From Planctomycetaceae bacterium (lineage in GTDB: Bacteria > Planctomycetota > Planctomycetia > Planctomycetales > Planctomycetaceae), in contig JAHBXV010000004.1 of assembly GCA_019636285.1 (NCBI GenBank), positions 1-64,000 of the forward strand: a stretch of DNA of 64,000 bases, read 5' to 3'. The notes beneath the pieces are model-generated. The model searched no databases, had not been told where the DNA came from, and saw only the letters and a program-made list of their open reading frames with translations. Of this stretch, positions 52,685-63,172 are shown in pieces. The translations under genes and the position numbers were made by a program. Every line of letters begins with the position of its first letter. Position 1 is the stretch's first letter.

Positions 52685-55600
52685 ATGTCCGCCACGGTAC
52701 CTTCGGCCAATCGCTCGGGCGACTTGGGGCAGTACATCGATCAGCAACTGTCGCGGGCGCGGCAATCGCTGAAGACGACCGACGTGCTGACAGCCGGCGC
52801 GCTCCTGGGAGCGGCAATCGTTGGCTATGTGCTGCTGTTCATTGTCCTTGACCAGATGATTCCCGGCGGGTTGCCATCGGGCCTGCGGTGGGCGCTGCTT
52901 ATTGCTTGGATTGGGGGCGTGCTGGCGTGGACCTGGTGGACGCTGGTTCTGCCCGCGTGGAGAGCGCTCAATCGGTTGTATGTGGCCCGCGAACTCGAAC
53001 GGGCGGAACCGGGGCTGAAGAGCAATCTTCTGAATCTGGTTGATCTCCAGCAGGCCGGTCGTGCGGTCGATCCAGCCGTGCTGCGAGCCATCGAGCGGCA
53101 GGCAGCGATCAAGCTGTCAACGCTCGACTTGCAGCAGGCGATCGACCATCGACCGTTCATTCGGTCCGCCTATCTGCTCGTGGGACTGCTGGCCGTTCTC
53201 GCGTTTTATGCGATGCTGTCCCCCAAGCGGCTGGGACCGACGCTGCTGCGGATGATTCCGTTCGCGGACGTGCAGGCGTCGACACGGACTCAGATCCTGC
53301 GAGTTGATCCGGGCGATACCCAGACAATTTCCGGTCGTCCACTGGAAGTGCTCGTCGACCTCGCGGGAGAGATGCCCAAATCGGCTACGTTGCTGTTCAC
53401 GACCGATGACCTGCAATACCGCGACGAAGCGCTCGAACTCCGGCCGGAGTCGGAACAGGGACAGCGCTATCGCGGCATGTTGCCAGCCGAAGCGGTGCGA
53501 CAATCGCTGAGCTATACGATCGAGGCAGGTGACAGCCGGTCGCGTGTCTATCGCGTGACCGTTCATCAGCCGCCGTCGGCGACCATCGAACAGGTAGTGA
53601 TTACACCTCCGGCTTACACGAAGCTGGAACCGGTGACGGTCACCGGCGGCGCCATTACCGCCTGGGAGGGGAGCGATGTTGCCCTGCATGGCGGCGTGAA
53701 TCGGGAAGTCGCGCGGGCGAAGATTGAACTGCTGGACGAGGAACGGAAAGCGACCGGTGAAGAACTGCCGCTGACCGTTGCCGAGGGGAGAAAGCTTAAT
53801 GCCAATTGGGCAATGAAGTTACGCGGCGACGGCAGCCATGCCCCGAATTACCGACTGCAGGTCGAGACCGAGCAGGGCGAAACCGATCCGGCACCCACCG
53901 TTTATCCGCTCACCATTCGCGCCGACAAGCCTCCTGAAGTGGCGCTGCTCGATCCGACGGAGCCGCAGGTGGTTCCCGCGAACGCCGTCATCCCGTTGAT
54001 GATTGCCGCCCGCGATGTCGACTTCGCGCTGACATCAGTGCAGATTCGCGTGGAGAAATCGGGCGAGACGATCTACCTCGAAAACCTCTTCACCGGCGAG
54101 CAGCGGGAGTTTTCGAAGCAGCACGACTTCGCTCTTGAGCGACTGGGGCTGAAGGCCGGAGACCAGATTCACTTGTGGATCGAAGCGGTCGACAACCGGC
54201 AGCCACGGGCGAACCGGACCAACTCCCCTCGATTGGCGATTACCGTTCAGGAACCGGTCAGCCGACAGGAAGCCCGCGAACAATTGGCATCCGCGAAGGC
54301 TGAGCAGCAGAAGCGACTGGACGAAGCACGCCAGGAACAGAATGAGCCGGGTGAAGAGCGACAGCCGATGGACGCCGGGATGCCCGAGTCCCCCCCCCCG
54401 GCGAATGCGGGAGACGACACAACACCCACGGAAAGCCCGGCGGAGAAGCCGGACGAGGCTCCGGAAGGCACGGGCGAGAAAGAGGGAAAGAACGGCGACC
54501 CTGGCGCGAGTAAAGATCCAGGTGCGAATGGGAAAGACGGGAATCGGAACGACGGCGGAATGGAAGGTGACAAGGGAGAACGCCCCTTGAGCCCGGCCGG
54601 TGAAGATGATGCCGACGTGCTGAAGTTCTTGAATGAGCAGTTGAATCCCGAGAAAGAACCAACGTCATCGCCAGATCGGCCGTCATCGTCCGAGCCAGGT
54701 GCCGAAGGGACTAAGCCGAAAGGCGATGGCGAGAAGAATTCGTCGCCGTCTGGTTCGGACGACATGCCTGCGGACAAGCCCGAGGGGGATAAGCCCCAAG
54801 GCGATAAAACCGAGGATGGCAAGACCAGTCCAATGCCGGGCGAGCGGTCCGATTCACCGAAATCGAAGCCGAACGACAGCACTTCTAAACCGCCTGCCGA
54901 GCGCCCGATGCCGTCGGAAGAGCCGACCGGCGACAAGCCACCCATGCCTGGTGAAAAGGGCGACACGCCCCCTGCACCACCGAAGGACGAACAGAGACCC
55001 GGGGAAAAGACGCCTGAGCCGAACGCAAGCAAGCCACCGGAACCGGGTGCCGGCAAGAAGCCGATGCCGGAATCTGGCGATATGCCGCCCGGCGAAAAGC
55101 CGGAGGGAACGCCCGATGGCATGCCGCAGGCCGACAAGCCCAATTCCCCTCCTGAACCGGGAGGGAAGCCCGATCCCAACGCGAATGGCGGAAAGCCGGA
55201 TGACGCCACGAAGCCCGACGGCATGACCGGGACGGGTGAGAAAGGGATGGGTGCCAAGGGAAATCCGTCGGACGATCCGAACGCGAAGTCGCCGGAACAA
55301 CCGGGTGCCAACGGTGAGAAGACTCCGGCCGGTCCGAAGGAGAACGGAGCCGATCCGATGCCCGGTTCCAAAACCGATAAGCCGGGCACACCGGACGGTC
55401 GCGAGCCGCCGATGAATGATCAGCAGCCTACCAAAAGCCAGCAACCTCCGCAGGACGGAGCCGAACCAACCGGCACGAAGACGTCACGTCAGGAGGCGAT
55501 GGACGACCAGAAGCCGACGGAGAACCCAACTGACAAGGGCTCCAACAAATCAAAGCCCTCGGAACGGCCGAACAGCGAAGCTCCGTCGGGGGCCGACGAG

Positions 55601-56605
55601 GCGAACCCAGGCGAGGGGAAGGCGAATCAGAAGTCGCGAAAGCCGAATAGTGGCGAGACGGGTCGTTCTCAATCCGCCAGCGAAGGCGAAACGGGAAGCC
55701 AGGAACGGGGCCCAGGCGACGATTCCGGCAAGGGCTCGATGAAGTCGAGCAACGAGAAGACGGGGTCGGAGTCCAAGGGCGGTAAGGACGCCGGCAAAGA
55801 CGGGACTGGTGAACCTTCGAGCAACACCGAAAAAGGCGCCGACAAAGGCTCGGACAAGCCGTCATCGAATAGCGATGACTCGCCCGGGAAGAGTGAGGAT
55901 GGTGCCAAGGGTGAAGAGGGTAAAGGCGGCGACAAGCCGAAGGACGGTTCCGCTTCCAAGCCAACCGATGGTGGGAAGAAGGGCGAGGCCGACGGCGAGG
56001 GAGGCGAAAAGGGAGAAGGCGGTAAGGAAGGTGGGGAGAAGGGGAACGGCGGAAAGCCTATGCCGGGAGAAGCGGGAGGCGATAGTCCTGCGAACGAGCC
56101 GGCCAAGGGCGAAGGGACTTCTGGCGGAACCCAATCGGCGGCGCCGAAATCGGGCGGACAACCGGGGGCGTCGAGCAGTGGCCACGGATCGGGAGCCGGT
56201 CCCGCGGTGCCGGAAGAAGCGCGCCTCGAACACAATCGCGAAGCGGCCAACCTGGTGCTGAAGAAGTTGCAGGACCAATTGGAACGGGGCGAGGTCGATC
56301 AATCGCTGCTCGATAAGCTGGGTTGGACGGCTGATGACATGCGAAAGTTCGCCGACCGTCTGCGAAACCAGTTGAATGAACCACTCGAAGAGACGCCGAT
56401 CGACGCTGCACGACGGCTGCAATTCGAGGAGATGCTCAAGCGTCTGGACCTCGATCGCCGTTCTTCTGTCCGGCGTTCGGAAGAGGGCCCCAGCCGCAAT
56501 GTGCGACAGATCGAGAGCCGCCGGTTGCCGGTCCCGGGAGCGTACCGCGACCAGTACGAGGCGTTTTCTCGCGAATTGTCGCGACAGGCGCCGCCCGCGA
56601 AGTGA
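52685..56605 (+). CDS. Large membrane protein with 600-residue disordered region (DUF4175-like)
   Basis: A 1306-residue protein. Three membrane segments occur at ~38-60, ~68-92 and ~160-180. Residues ~190-520 hold a beta-rich extracytoplasmic-type region (EQVVITPPAYTKLEPVTVTG, PLTIRADKPPEVALLDP) like DUF4175 proteins. Residues ~525-1150 are low-complexity, rich in Pro, Gly, Lys, Asp, Glu and Ser (repeats of KPEG, GEKP, EGDK), clearly disordered. The last ~130 residues are helical (NLVLKKLQDQLERGEVD, LGWTADDMRKFADRLR). Codon usage there leaves long false frames on the other strand. Role unknown. Confidence 0.75.
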   Translation: MSATVPSANRSGDLGQYIDQQLSRARQSLKTTDVLTAGALLGAAIVGYVLLFIVLDQMIPGGLPSGLRWALLIAWIGGVLAWTWWTLVLPAWRALNRLYVARELERAEPGLKSNLLNLVDLQQAGRAVDPAVLRAIERQAAIKLSTLDLQQAIDHRPFIRSAYLLVGLLAVLAFYAMLSPKRLGPTLLRMIPFADVQASTRTQILRVDPGDTQTISGRPLEVLVDLAGEMPKSATLLFTTDDLQYRDEALELRPESEQGQRYRGMLPAEAVRQSLSYTIEAGDSRSRVYRVTVHQPPSATIEQVVITPPAYTKLEPVTVTGGAITAWEGSDVALHGGVNREVARAKIELLDEERKATGEELPLTVAEGRKLNANWAMKLRGDGSHAPNYRLQVETEQGETDPAPTVYPLTIRADKPPEVALLDPTEPQVVPANAVIPLMIAARDVDFALTSVQIRVEKSGETIYLENLFTGEQREFSKQHDFALERLGLKAGDQIHLWIEAVDNRQPRANRTNSPRLAITVQEPVSRQEAREQLASAKAEQQKRLDEARQEQNEPGEERQPMDAGMPESPPPANAGDDTTPTESPAEKPDEAPEGTGEKEGKNGDPGASKDPGANGKDGNRNDGGMEGDKGERPLSPAGEDDADVLKFLNEQLNPEKEPTSSPDRPSSSEPGAEGTKPKGDGEKNSSPSGSDDMPADKPEGDKPQGDKTEDGKTSPMPGERSDSPKSKPNDSTSKPPAERPMPSEEPTGDKPPMPGEKGDTPPAPPKDEQRPGEKTPEPNASKPPEPGAGKKPMPESGDMPPGEKPEGTPDGMPQADKPNSPPEPGGKPDPNANGGKPDDATKPDGMTGTGEKGMGAKGNPSDDPNAKSPEQPGANGEKTPAGPKENGADPMPGSKTDKPGTPDGREPPMNDQQPTKSQQPPQDGAEPTGTKTSRQEAMDDQKPTENPTDKGSNKSKPSERPNSEAPSGADEANPGEGKANQKSRKPNSGETGRSQSASEGETGSQERGPGDDSGKGSMKSSNEKTGSESKGGKDAGKDGTGEPSSNTEKGADKGSDKPSSNSDDSPGKSEDGAKGEEGKGGDKPKDGSASKPTDGGKKGEADGEGGEKGEGGKEGGEKGNGGKPMPGEAGGDSPANEPAKGEGTSGGTQSAAPKSGGQPGASSSGHGSGAGPAVPEEARLEHNREAANLVLKKLQDQLERGEVDQSLLDKLGWTADDMRKFADRLRNQLNEPLEETPIDAARRLQFEEMLKRLDLDRRSSVRRSEEGPSRNVRQIESRRLPVPGAYRDQYEAFSRELSRQAPPAK

Positions 56606-56785
56606 GTGCGTGTCTGACCCGGTTCAGGGCTCGCTCACTCCCCGTTTTGTGGCGTTTTGGCAACCTTCGTTCGCCCTGGTCGGCGGATTTGGAACTAGGT
56701 TCCCTACGGGAAGCGTCCTGCGCGGCGATGTGAGCCGTTACACATGGCAGAATCCGCATTCCCGGACTCTGGGGAACCTGTGGCC

Positions 56786-58840
56786 ATGTCTGCGTACGTT
56801 CGGCGCGGTGAAGTTCTGGTCTTCGGATTGGCCACGTTCCTGAGTGCGTTTCTGCTCTTTCAGGTGCAGCCGCTGCTGGCCAAGTGCATTCTTCCCTGGT
56901 TCGGCGGAACGCCCGCGGTCTGGACGACCTGCATGCTGGTGTTTCAGGTGCTGTTGTTCGCGGGTTACGCCTATGCGCATCTCTTGTCGAGCCGTTTGAC
57001 GCCGGGGTGGCAACTCGCCGTTCATCTGGGGCTCCTGGTCGCGGCTCTGTCGCTGCTACCCATTCTGCCGGGTGATGACTGGAAGCCGACCGGCGACGGC
57101 AACCCGGTTTCGCAAATCGTCCTGCTGCTGCTCGCGTCCGTGGGACTGCCTTATTTTCTGCTGTCGGCGACCGGTCCCCTGTTACAGAGCTGGTTTCGCG
57201 GGGCGACGGGCGGAGCCGCTCCATACCGGCTGTATGCCGTGTCAAACTGCGGTTCGCTGCTTGCGCTCGTGAGCTACCCGTTTGTTGTCGAGCCGAACTG
57301 GTCGGTCGGGCGGCAGGCGATCGTCTGGTCGGCTGGTTTCGTTGGCTTCGCGATCTTGTGCGCGGTCAGCGGCTGGCTGGGACGACGCATGGTCAACCTG
57401 CCCGTGCAGGAAGTCGCCAGCGAAGAGGCAGTTATCCCTCCCTCGACGAATACCATCCTCTTGTGGTTTGGCCTCGCGGCCGTGCCGTCGTTGTTTCTGC
57501 TGGCCGTGACCAATCAGGTCTGCCTGGACGTCGCCGTCATCCCGTTTCTGTGGATCGTCCCGCTCACGCTGTATCTCATCACGTTCATTCTCTGTTTCGA
57601 TGGCGAGCACTGGTATCGGCGGCGTTCGTTTGTCCTGGCGACGGCGGTGACGCTCGCCTGCGTCTGCGTGATGATGATGCAGGGAGCCGGAGGATCGATG
57701 ATTGCCCAGGCGATCGTCTACTTCTCGGGACTATTCTTCGCGGGCATGGTCTGCCACGGCGAACTTGTCGGGCTGAAGCCTCATCCCCGGTATTTGACAT
57801 TGTTCTATCTCACCATTTCGGCCGGAGGCGCGGCTGGTGGATTGTTCGCGGGACTGGCAGCGCCCGCGTTGTTCCACGGTTACTTTGAACTGCACGTCGG
57901 CATTCTGGCATGTGGGCTGTTGTGCCTGGGGCTCTTCCTGCGAGAAGACGGGGCTGTTTGGGACCGCCTGCCGAGATGGCTGCCCGGAACTGCGGGCTGC
58001 GTCATTCTACTGGGGGCGATTTTCGGCCTCTCGCGGATTGGCGGAACGACTGAATCGATGCTCACCGTGACTCGTAATTTTTATGGCGTGCTGCGCGTTG
58101 AAGATCAGGCTGCGGACGGGCAACTTCCCGCACGGCGGGCTCTGTTACACGGGCGGATTATTCACGGCGTGCAGTTGACCGGCGACAATTCCCAGACTCC
58201 GACGGCTTACTACGGCGAAAACTCTGGCATCGGGCGGATTCTGCGAGCCCTGGAAAAGAGTGGCCCTCGTAAGATTGGCATGGTGGGCCTGGGAATCGGG
58301 ACGCTCGCGACCTACGGGCAACCGGGAGATGACTTCACGTTCTACGAGATCAATCCCGATGTGATTCGCCTCGCGAATGATCACTTCACGTTCCTCAAAG
58401 ACTCAGCCGCCCGCGTCGCGACCGTTGAAGGAGACGCGCGGCTGGTTCTGGAGCGAGAATCACCGCGCGATTTTGACGTGCTGGTCCTTGATGCGTTCTC
58501 GGGCGATGCGATTCCCGTCCACCTGCTGACGGTCGAAGCGATGGACGTGTACCGCAAGCATCTTGCCGAGGATGGCATTCTGGCGATTCACATTTCGAAT
58601 CTTCACTTCGACCTGCATCCGGTCCTGGCGGGACTCGCCGAAGCCGCGGGCTGGGAACTGCGCACCATCGTTTCGCCGGGCGATCCGCGCCTGGCGACCC
58701 AGACCTGTTTCTGGGGCATTCTGGGACCGAACGGAGCCGCGCTCGATGAACTGCTGGGAGACGCCCGACGACTTCCGACTCCCGAGCGGCAGATTCGCTG
58801 GACGGACGACTTCAGCAACCTGTTTGAGGTTCTCCGCTGA
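56786..58840 (+). CDS. Membrane-fused spermidine synthase-like protein
   Basis: A 684-residue protein. The first ~430 residues contain ten or more hydrophobic helices beginning VFGLATFLSAFLLFQVQPLLA and IVLLLLASVGLPYFLLSATG. The C-terminal ~230 residues are a class I methyltransferase-like fold with GMVGLGIGTLATYGQPGDDF (nucleotide-binding glycine loop), YEINPDVIRLA and LVLDAFSGDAIPVHLLT, similar to polyamine aminopropyltransferases. Fusions of this kind are common in bacteria, and aminopropyl transfer has not been shown for this protein. ATG 56786 matches the usual family start better than ATG 56744. Confidence 0.82.
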   Translation: MSAYVRRGEVLVFGLATFLSAFLLFQVQPLLAKCILPWFGGTPAVWTTCMLVFQVLLFAGYAYAHLLSSRLTPGWQLAVHLGLLVAALSLLPILPGDDWKPTGDGNPVSQIVLLLLASVGLPYFLLSATGPLLQSWFRGATGGAAPYRLYAVSNCGSLLALVSYPFVVEPNWSVGRQAIVWSAGFVGFAILCAVSGWLGRRMVNLPVQEVASEEAVIPPSTNTILLWFGLAAVPSLFLLAVTNQVCLDVAVIPFLWIVPLTLYLITFILCFDGEHWYRRRSFVLATAVTLACVCVMMMQGAGGSMIAQAIVYFSGLFFAGMVCHGELVGLKPHPRYLTLFYLTISAGGAAGGLFAGLAAPALFHGYFELHVGILACGLLCLGLFLREDGAVWDRLPRWLPGTAGCVILLGAIFGLSRIGGTTESMLTVTRNFYGVLRVEDQAADGQLPARRALLHGRIIHGVQLTGDNSQTPTAYYGENSGIGRILRALEKSGPRKIGMVGLGIGTLATYGQPGDDFTFYEINPDVIRLANDHFTFLKDSAARVATVEGDARLVLERESPRDFDVLVLDAFSGDAIPVHLLTVEAMDVYRKHLAEDGILAIHISNLHFDLHPVLAGLAEAAGWELRTIVSPGDPRLATQTCFWGILGPNGAALDELLGDARRLPTPERQIRWTDDFSNLFEVLR

Positions 58841-58925
58841 GGAATCAATCGATCAGTGTTGCTTGATGGGTGGCGACGCGCTATTCTGTTCAGGTGTTTC
58901 GATCGACGCCCGGACGGAGACTCGC

Positions 58926-60323
58926 ATGCACCCGGCGATTGTCGAATTGTCTCGCCGCCGGCTCATTCAACTGGGTGCCGGCGGATTCGGATCGCTGAGC
59001 TTCGGGAGTCTGCTGCGCGCCGAATCGGCTGCGGGAGCGTTCAAGTCGCCATCAGCCATCCGATCGTGCATTCTCGTCTTCTACTACGGCGGCCCCAGCC
59101 AACTCGAGACGTACGACCCCAAGCCGGAGGGCCCCAGCGAGGTCCGCGGCGAGTTCTCCCCCATCGCGACGAGCGCGCCAGGGATCTTTATTGGCGAGCA
59201 TCTGCCACACATGGCGAAGGTGATGCATCATGCGTGCATCATTCGGACGATGACGCACCAGGCCCGCTTACATGATTCCGCCTCCATTCACGCATTGACC
59301 GGCCGTCCGTTGGCGGGGCCCGATCGCGAACTGTTCGAGCCCCTGCCGCAGGAGACGCCGAGTTACGGCAGCGTGGTGGCTCATCTGCGGGGCTCGTCCA
59401 AACATTCGGTTCCGTTTGCCGCTCTTCCGTATCGGTTCCGGAACGTCCACGAGGTCCCCTGTCAGGGGGGCGGCTTTCTCGGGCGAACATACGATCCGTT
59501 GGAGATCTCGCAGGTTTTCAAACAGTATCGCTACTCGGCCGAGATGATTGTTCCCGCAGAAGGTGTGGGACCGGGACGTTCATCGGCCCGCAGAGAACTG
59601 TTGTCGCTGCTCGATAGTTCGCACCTCCCCGGCGGCGATCTGCCGGGGCTTTACCGCCGGGCGTACGAACTGCTGGATTCGAGAGAGATCGCGGCGGCGA
59701 TTGATATTCGGCAGGAGTCCGAAATCACCCGAGATCACTACGGATACGATCGCGAACCGGTTGCTCCCGCAACGCCCGAAGATCGGCCCGGGGCGGGACT
59801 GGGCCGCGAGATGCGCGGTCAGAATCTGCTCCTGGCGAGGCGTCTGGTGGAGGCGGGGGTTCCCTTTGTCAATGTGTACGACTTCCAGCAGCAGGGAACG
59901 AACTGGGACGCTCACTTCGGGTGTTGTCGGCAGCATCGGGAGTATCTGCTCCCGGCCGCCGATCGCGGACTTGCCGCGCTGGTGACGGATCTCGAGGAAC
60001 GGGGACTGCTTGATTCGACCCTGATTGTCGCGATGGGTGAATTCGGGCGCACTCCGCACTTCAACGGGTCGGCTGGTCGCGACCACTGGCCCGATTGCTA
60101 TTCGGCGCTGCTGATCGGCGGTGGCGTCAAAGGAGGAACCGTTCACGGCAAGAGCGACAATCTGGCCGCGTACCCCGATCGCGATCCCGTCACGCCGGGT
60201 GATCTGGCGGCCACCATCTTCTGGCGATTCGGGATCGACCCGGCGACCGAGATTTTCGATTCGCTGGGGCGTCCCCATCGCGTCGCGAGCGGTGAGCCGT
60301 TGCGGCATTTGTTTCGGGTTTGA
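58926..60323 (+). CDS. DUF1501 protein with Tat leader (copy 3)
   Basis: A 465-residue exported protein. The leader is SRRRLIQLGAGGFGSLSFGSLL, and the family motifs are CILVFYYGGPSQLETYDPKP, LLLARRLVEAGVPFVNVYDF and LIVAMGEFGRTPHFNGSAGRDHWPDCYS. The ATG is preceded by GGAGA. It lacks an adjacent DUF1549 partner, unlike copy 2. Upstream frame continuation overlaps the spermidine synthase-like gene and is spurious. Confidence 0.88.
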   Translation: MHPAIVELSRRRLIQLGAGGFGSLSFGSLLRAESAAGAFKSPSAIRSCILVFYYGGPSQLETYDPKPEGPSEVRGEFSPIATSAPGIFIGEHLPHMAKVMHHACIIRTMTHQARLHDSASIHALTGRPLAGPDRELFEPLPQETPSYGSVVAHLRGSSKHSVPFAALPYRFRNVHEVPCQGGGFLGRTYDPLEISQVFKQYRYSAEMIVPAEGVGPGRSSARRELLSLLDSSHLPGGDLPGLYRRAYELLDSREIAAAIDIRQESEITRDHYGYDREPVAPATPEDRPGAGLGREMRGQNLLLARRLVEAGVPFVNVYDFQQQGTNWDAHFGCCRQHREYLLPAADRGLAALVTDLEERGLLDSTLIVAMGEFGRTPHFNGSAGRDHWPDCYSALLIGGGVKGGTVHGKSDNLAAYPDRDPVTPGDLAATIFWRFGIDPATEIFDSLGRPHRVASGEPLRHLFRV

Positions 60324-60486
60324 GTGAGACGGGGAAATTCTCCCCGTTGGATCGCGGCTATGCTTGAGGAAATTCTCGCGGGAATAAAAATTTCCGAGAG
60401 TCGCGGGAACGGCCGGTCGACGTAGAATGAACAGGTGTCTCGATTCGCCGAATTGATTGACGTTCCCGGCTGAAGCGGCCCTCGCC

Positions 60487-60918
60487 ATGAAGACATTGAC
60501 CTTTCTCGCGGGCTGGTTGCTGGTAGGAATCGGGTTTCTGGGAATTTTTCTCCCGCTACTGCCCACGACGCCGCTGCTGCTGTTGGCGAGCGCGTGCTTC
60601 ATGCGGTCGTCGCCCCGCTGCCGGCAGTGGCTCTTGGAGAATCGCTGGTGCGGTCCCTATCTACGGGATTGGGAAGAACATCGCGGGGTACGGCGAAGCG
60701 TGAAAGTGGTGGCTGTGGCCACCGTTCTGGTGGCCGTCAGTTTTCTCTGGCTGCGTTCTGGCCCGGTGTGGATTCCCGCGGTTGCCAGTAGTCTGGCTGC
60801 CGTGGGCCTGTACGTGGTCTGGAGATTGCCGGTCATTTCGGAGCCGGCCGTCGTCGCTCGCCCAGCGGCGGGAACGGCCCGAACGATGCAACTCGACGGC
60901 GAATCGACGGCAGCGTGA
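60487..60918 (+). CDS. DUF454 (YbaN-like) membrane protein
   Basis: A 143-residue protein with three hydrophobic segments and the family start GWLLVGIGFLGIFLPLLPTTPLLLLASACF, followed by RSSPRCRQWLLENRWCGPYLRDW. Members are small inner-membrane proteins of unknown function. ATG 60487 is preferred over an upstream start at 60457. Confidence 0.85.
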   Translation: MKTLTFLAGWLLVGIGFLGIFLPLLPTTPLLLLASACFMRSSPRCRQWLLENRWCGPYLRDWEEHRGVRRSVKVVAVATVLVAVSFLWLRSGPVWIPAVASSLAAVGLYVVWRLPVISEPAVVARPAAGTARTMQLDGESTAA

Positions 60919-61138
60919 GGGGAATCAGCCCCCGGCGCGGACCGCATGCGACCGCCGACGGATCGGCCGATTTCGATGGTTTCCCGCCTGCCGGAAATCT
61001 GGGCAAATGTCAATCGTGGGGATGACTGGTCCCTGCCCCCTTGGCTAGACTGGCCGCTTCCTGACGGTTGCGCGGTTCTCCGGGGGTGTCGACGTCAGCG
61101 ACAGGCCCCTCTCCATTCAGACAAGGTATTAGGATTCC

Positions 61139-62401
61139 ATGGCCGACCTGATTGCTCCGCATGGCGGGCTGACTGAACCCGTGTGCCGGACCGTTCCCGC
61201 CGCCGAGATTGAAGCGTTCAAAGCGGAAGCCGCCTCGCTGCCGCAAGTTCCAGTTTCGGCTGCCGACCTGTCGAGCGTCTACCGCCTGGGCGATGGAACC
61301 CTCAGCCCGCTGATTGGGCCGATGGACAGCGAAGTTTATCATCGCGTCCTCGACGAAAGCGTGATTATTCATCACGGCAAGAAGTATGCCTGGACCATTC
61401 CGATCGCCTTCCCGGTCACGGCGGAAATGGCCAAGACCATCAAGGAAGGTCAAAAGGTCGCCCTCGTCGGTCCGGACGGCCAACTCGCCGCGACGGTCGA
61501 TGTGAAGGACGTCTACCCCTGGTCGAAGCTGAAGTATCTTCAGTCGGTCTATCTGACCGACCGCATCGACCACCCCGGCGCCGCGATGGTGCTGCAAGGG
61601 GATGCCGCGAATTCGCACCTGATTGGCGGCGAGATTCGTGTTCTACCGCAGCCGAAGAATCCGGCATTCGGCAAGTACGTGCTGACGCCGCGCGAAGTGC
61701 GGAAATTCCTGGGTGAAAAGGGCTGGGATGCGGTCGTGGCGTTCCAGACTCGTAATCCCCTGCACCGCGCCCACGAGTACGCGCTGGTCCACGGGCTTGA
61801 GACGCTGCTTCGCGAAGGCAAGAACGCCGGCGCGGTGCTCAACCCGCTGATCGGTGAAACGAAGGGCGACGACGTCAACGCCGTCATCCGCATGCAGACC
61901 TACGAAGCGCTGATCGACCAGCGGCAACTTGGCGACGGCGACAGCGATGCCTCGCTGTGGGGACCGCGCAAGGAGTCGGTGCCCGATCGCGTGTCGCTGC
62001 TGGGCCTCGATATCAAGATGTTCTACGGCGGCCCGAAGGAAGCCGTGATGCACGCGATCTACCGCCAGAACATGGGGTACACGCATATCATCATTGGCCG
62101 CAAGCATGCTGATGCCCCCTATGCCAACGGCGAAGCGATCTGGGGCGACTTCGATGCGCACCAGATCTTCGACAACCTGGGTGGTGAGCTGCTCATCCAG
62201 CCGCTGAAGGTCGGTTTCGCGGCTTATTACGACTCGATCGGCCGCGTCGACCTGACCGAGCGTCATCCGAATGAGAAGCCGGTGTCGATCTCCGGCAAAG
62301 ACATTCGCTCCACGCTGCAGAAGGGTGAGCAAGTCGATCAGCGCGTCATGCGACCGAGCACGTCGACCATTCTTGGTGCCGCGATGAAGCAGGGTGCGTA
62401 A
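61139..62401 (+). CDS. sat: Sulfate adenylyltransferase (ATP sulfurylase, Sat type)
   Basis: A 420-residue enzyme forming APS from ATP and sulfate (or the reverse). The active-site motif [13 protein letters not shown] (QxRNPxHxxH) is clear, with the second motif [10 protein letters not shown] and [14 protein letters not shown]; the N-terminal PUA-like domain covers ~1-180. The C-terminal kinase domain of fungal types is absent. The ATG is preceded by ATTAGGA. No other sulfur genes are in the window. Confidence 0.92.
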   Translation: MADLIAPHGGLTEPVCRTVPAAEIEAFKAEAASLPQVPVSAADLSSVYRLGDGTLSPLIGPMDSEVYHRVLDESVIIHHGKKYAWTIPIAFPVTAEMAKTIKEGQKVALVGPDGQLAATVDVKDVYPWSKLKYLQSVYLTDRIDHPGAAMVLQGDAANSHLIGGEIRVLPQPKNPAFGKYVLTPREVRKFLGEKGWDAVVAFQTRNPLHRAHEYALVHGLETLLREGKNAGAVLNPLIGETKGDDVNAVIRMQTYEALIDQRQLGDGDSDASLWGPRKESVPDRVSLLGLDIKMFYGGPKEAVMHAIYRQNMGYTHIIIGRKHADAPYANGEAIWGDFDAHQIFDNLGGELLIQPLKVGFAAYYDSIGRVDLTERHPNEKPVSISGKDIRSTLQKGEQVDQRVMRPSTSTILGAAMKQGA

Positions 62402-62433
62402 CGCTCCTTCGGTCGGTATCAGGGAAAAATGAA

Positions 62434-62470
62434 ACACCCGCCGGATTCGCCTGGCGGGTGTTTTCGTTTT
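62434..62470 (+). terminator. Terminator of sat
   Basis: ACACCCGCC and GGCGGGTGT form a 9-bp stem with a 10-base loop, followed by TTTCGTTTTC, 33 bases after the stop. Confidence 0.88.
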
Positions 62471-62524
62471 CAAAGGGTGCAAAGCCCGAGATGGAACGAC
62501 GCCGGAAAAATCTTGATGAATGGA

Positions 62525-62552
62525 TTGACGATAAATAGTTGATGTATAAAAT
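62525..62552 (+). promoter_or_regulatory. Promoter candidate for MarR gene
   Basis: TTGACG (62525-62530), a 16-base spacer and TAAAAT (62547-62552). It stands in an unusually AT-rich block with two TTGATG direct repeats (62539-62544 and 62554-62559) that might bind the regulator itself. Confidence 0.45.
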
Positions 62553-62626
62553 ATTGATGTCGAGACAAGATGATATGCGGGGTCGGTTACTGATGTGCCG
62601 TCGCCGCTCGCTGGAAACTCTCTGCC

Positions 62627-63097
62627 ATGAACAAGTTGCAAGCAGAACTCAAGAAACGGCAACCATTTGCCCGCGTCGAGGAAGAGGCGGTTCTGAACCT
62701 CGCGCGGACCAGCGATCAGGTGCAGCACCGTTTTGAACAGCTCTTTCGAGCTCACGGCCTCACCGGGCCGCAATACAACATCCTGCGGATCCTTCGCGGC
62801 GAGGGAAAGCCCCTCCCCATCCTGGAAATTGCGAGTCGGATGATCACGGTCGTCCCGGCGATCACGGGCATTGTTGATCGCCTGGAACGGGCGGAACTGG
62901 TGGTGAGGCGGCGTTGCGAGAAGGATCGGCGCGTCGTCTTCGTCGAACTGACCCCGGCGGGCGCGACGCGATTGGGAGAAATCGATGCCCCGCTCGAAGC
63001 CCTGCACCGCTCTGTCATGTCGGGACTTTCCGAAAGCGAACAGCGTCAATTGATCGGCCTCTTGGAGCGAGTTCGCGAAACGCTGCCGACGAATTGA
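62627..63097 (+). CDS. MarR-family transcriptional regulator
   Basis: A 156-residue winged-helix regulator. The DNA-binding core is GLTGPQYNILRILRGEGKPLPILEIASRMITVVPAITGIVDRLERAELVVRR (~42-95), with the wing CEKDRRVVFVELTPAG. The C-terminal helices form the dimer interface. The effector is unknown. The SDR gene follows after 75 bases, a common arrangement where the regulator controls its neighbour. Confidence 0.88.
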   Translation: MNKLQAELKKRQPFARVEEEAVLNLARTSDQVQHRFEQLFRAHGLTGPQYNILRILRGEGKPLPILEIASRMITVVPAITGIVDRLERAELVVRRRCEKDRRVVFVELTPAGATRLGEIDAPLEALHRSVMSGLSESEQRQLIGLLERVRETLPTN

Positions 63098-63172
63098 CCG
63101 AGGGCGAGGTGCTCTTAAGAAGACGCTCGAAAGTTGGTGGTTCCATTTCTCATCTCAAAGAAGGACTCAATC

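Noticed and set aside
54247-56422. Long minus-strand frames under the disordered part of the 1306-residue protein
   Set aside because: Repeated Ser/Gly/Pro or Arg-rich text arises from the low-complexity sense codons.
61020-61138. Riboswitch or sulfur-responsive leader before sat
   Set aside because: Only a 5-bp TGTCG/CGACA pairing was found and no known riboswitch core; insufficient to report.
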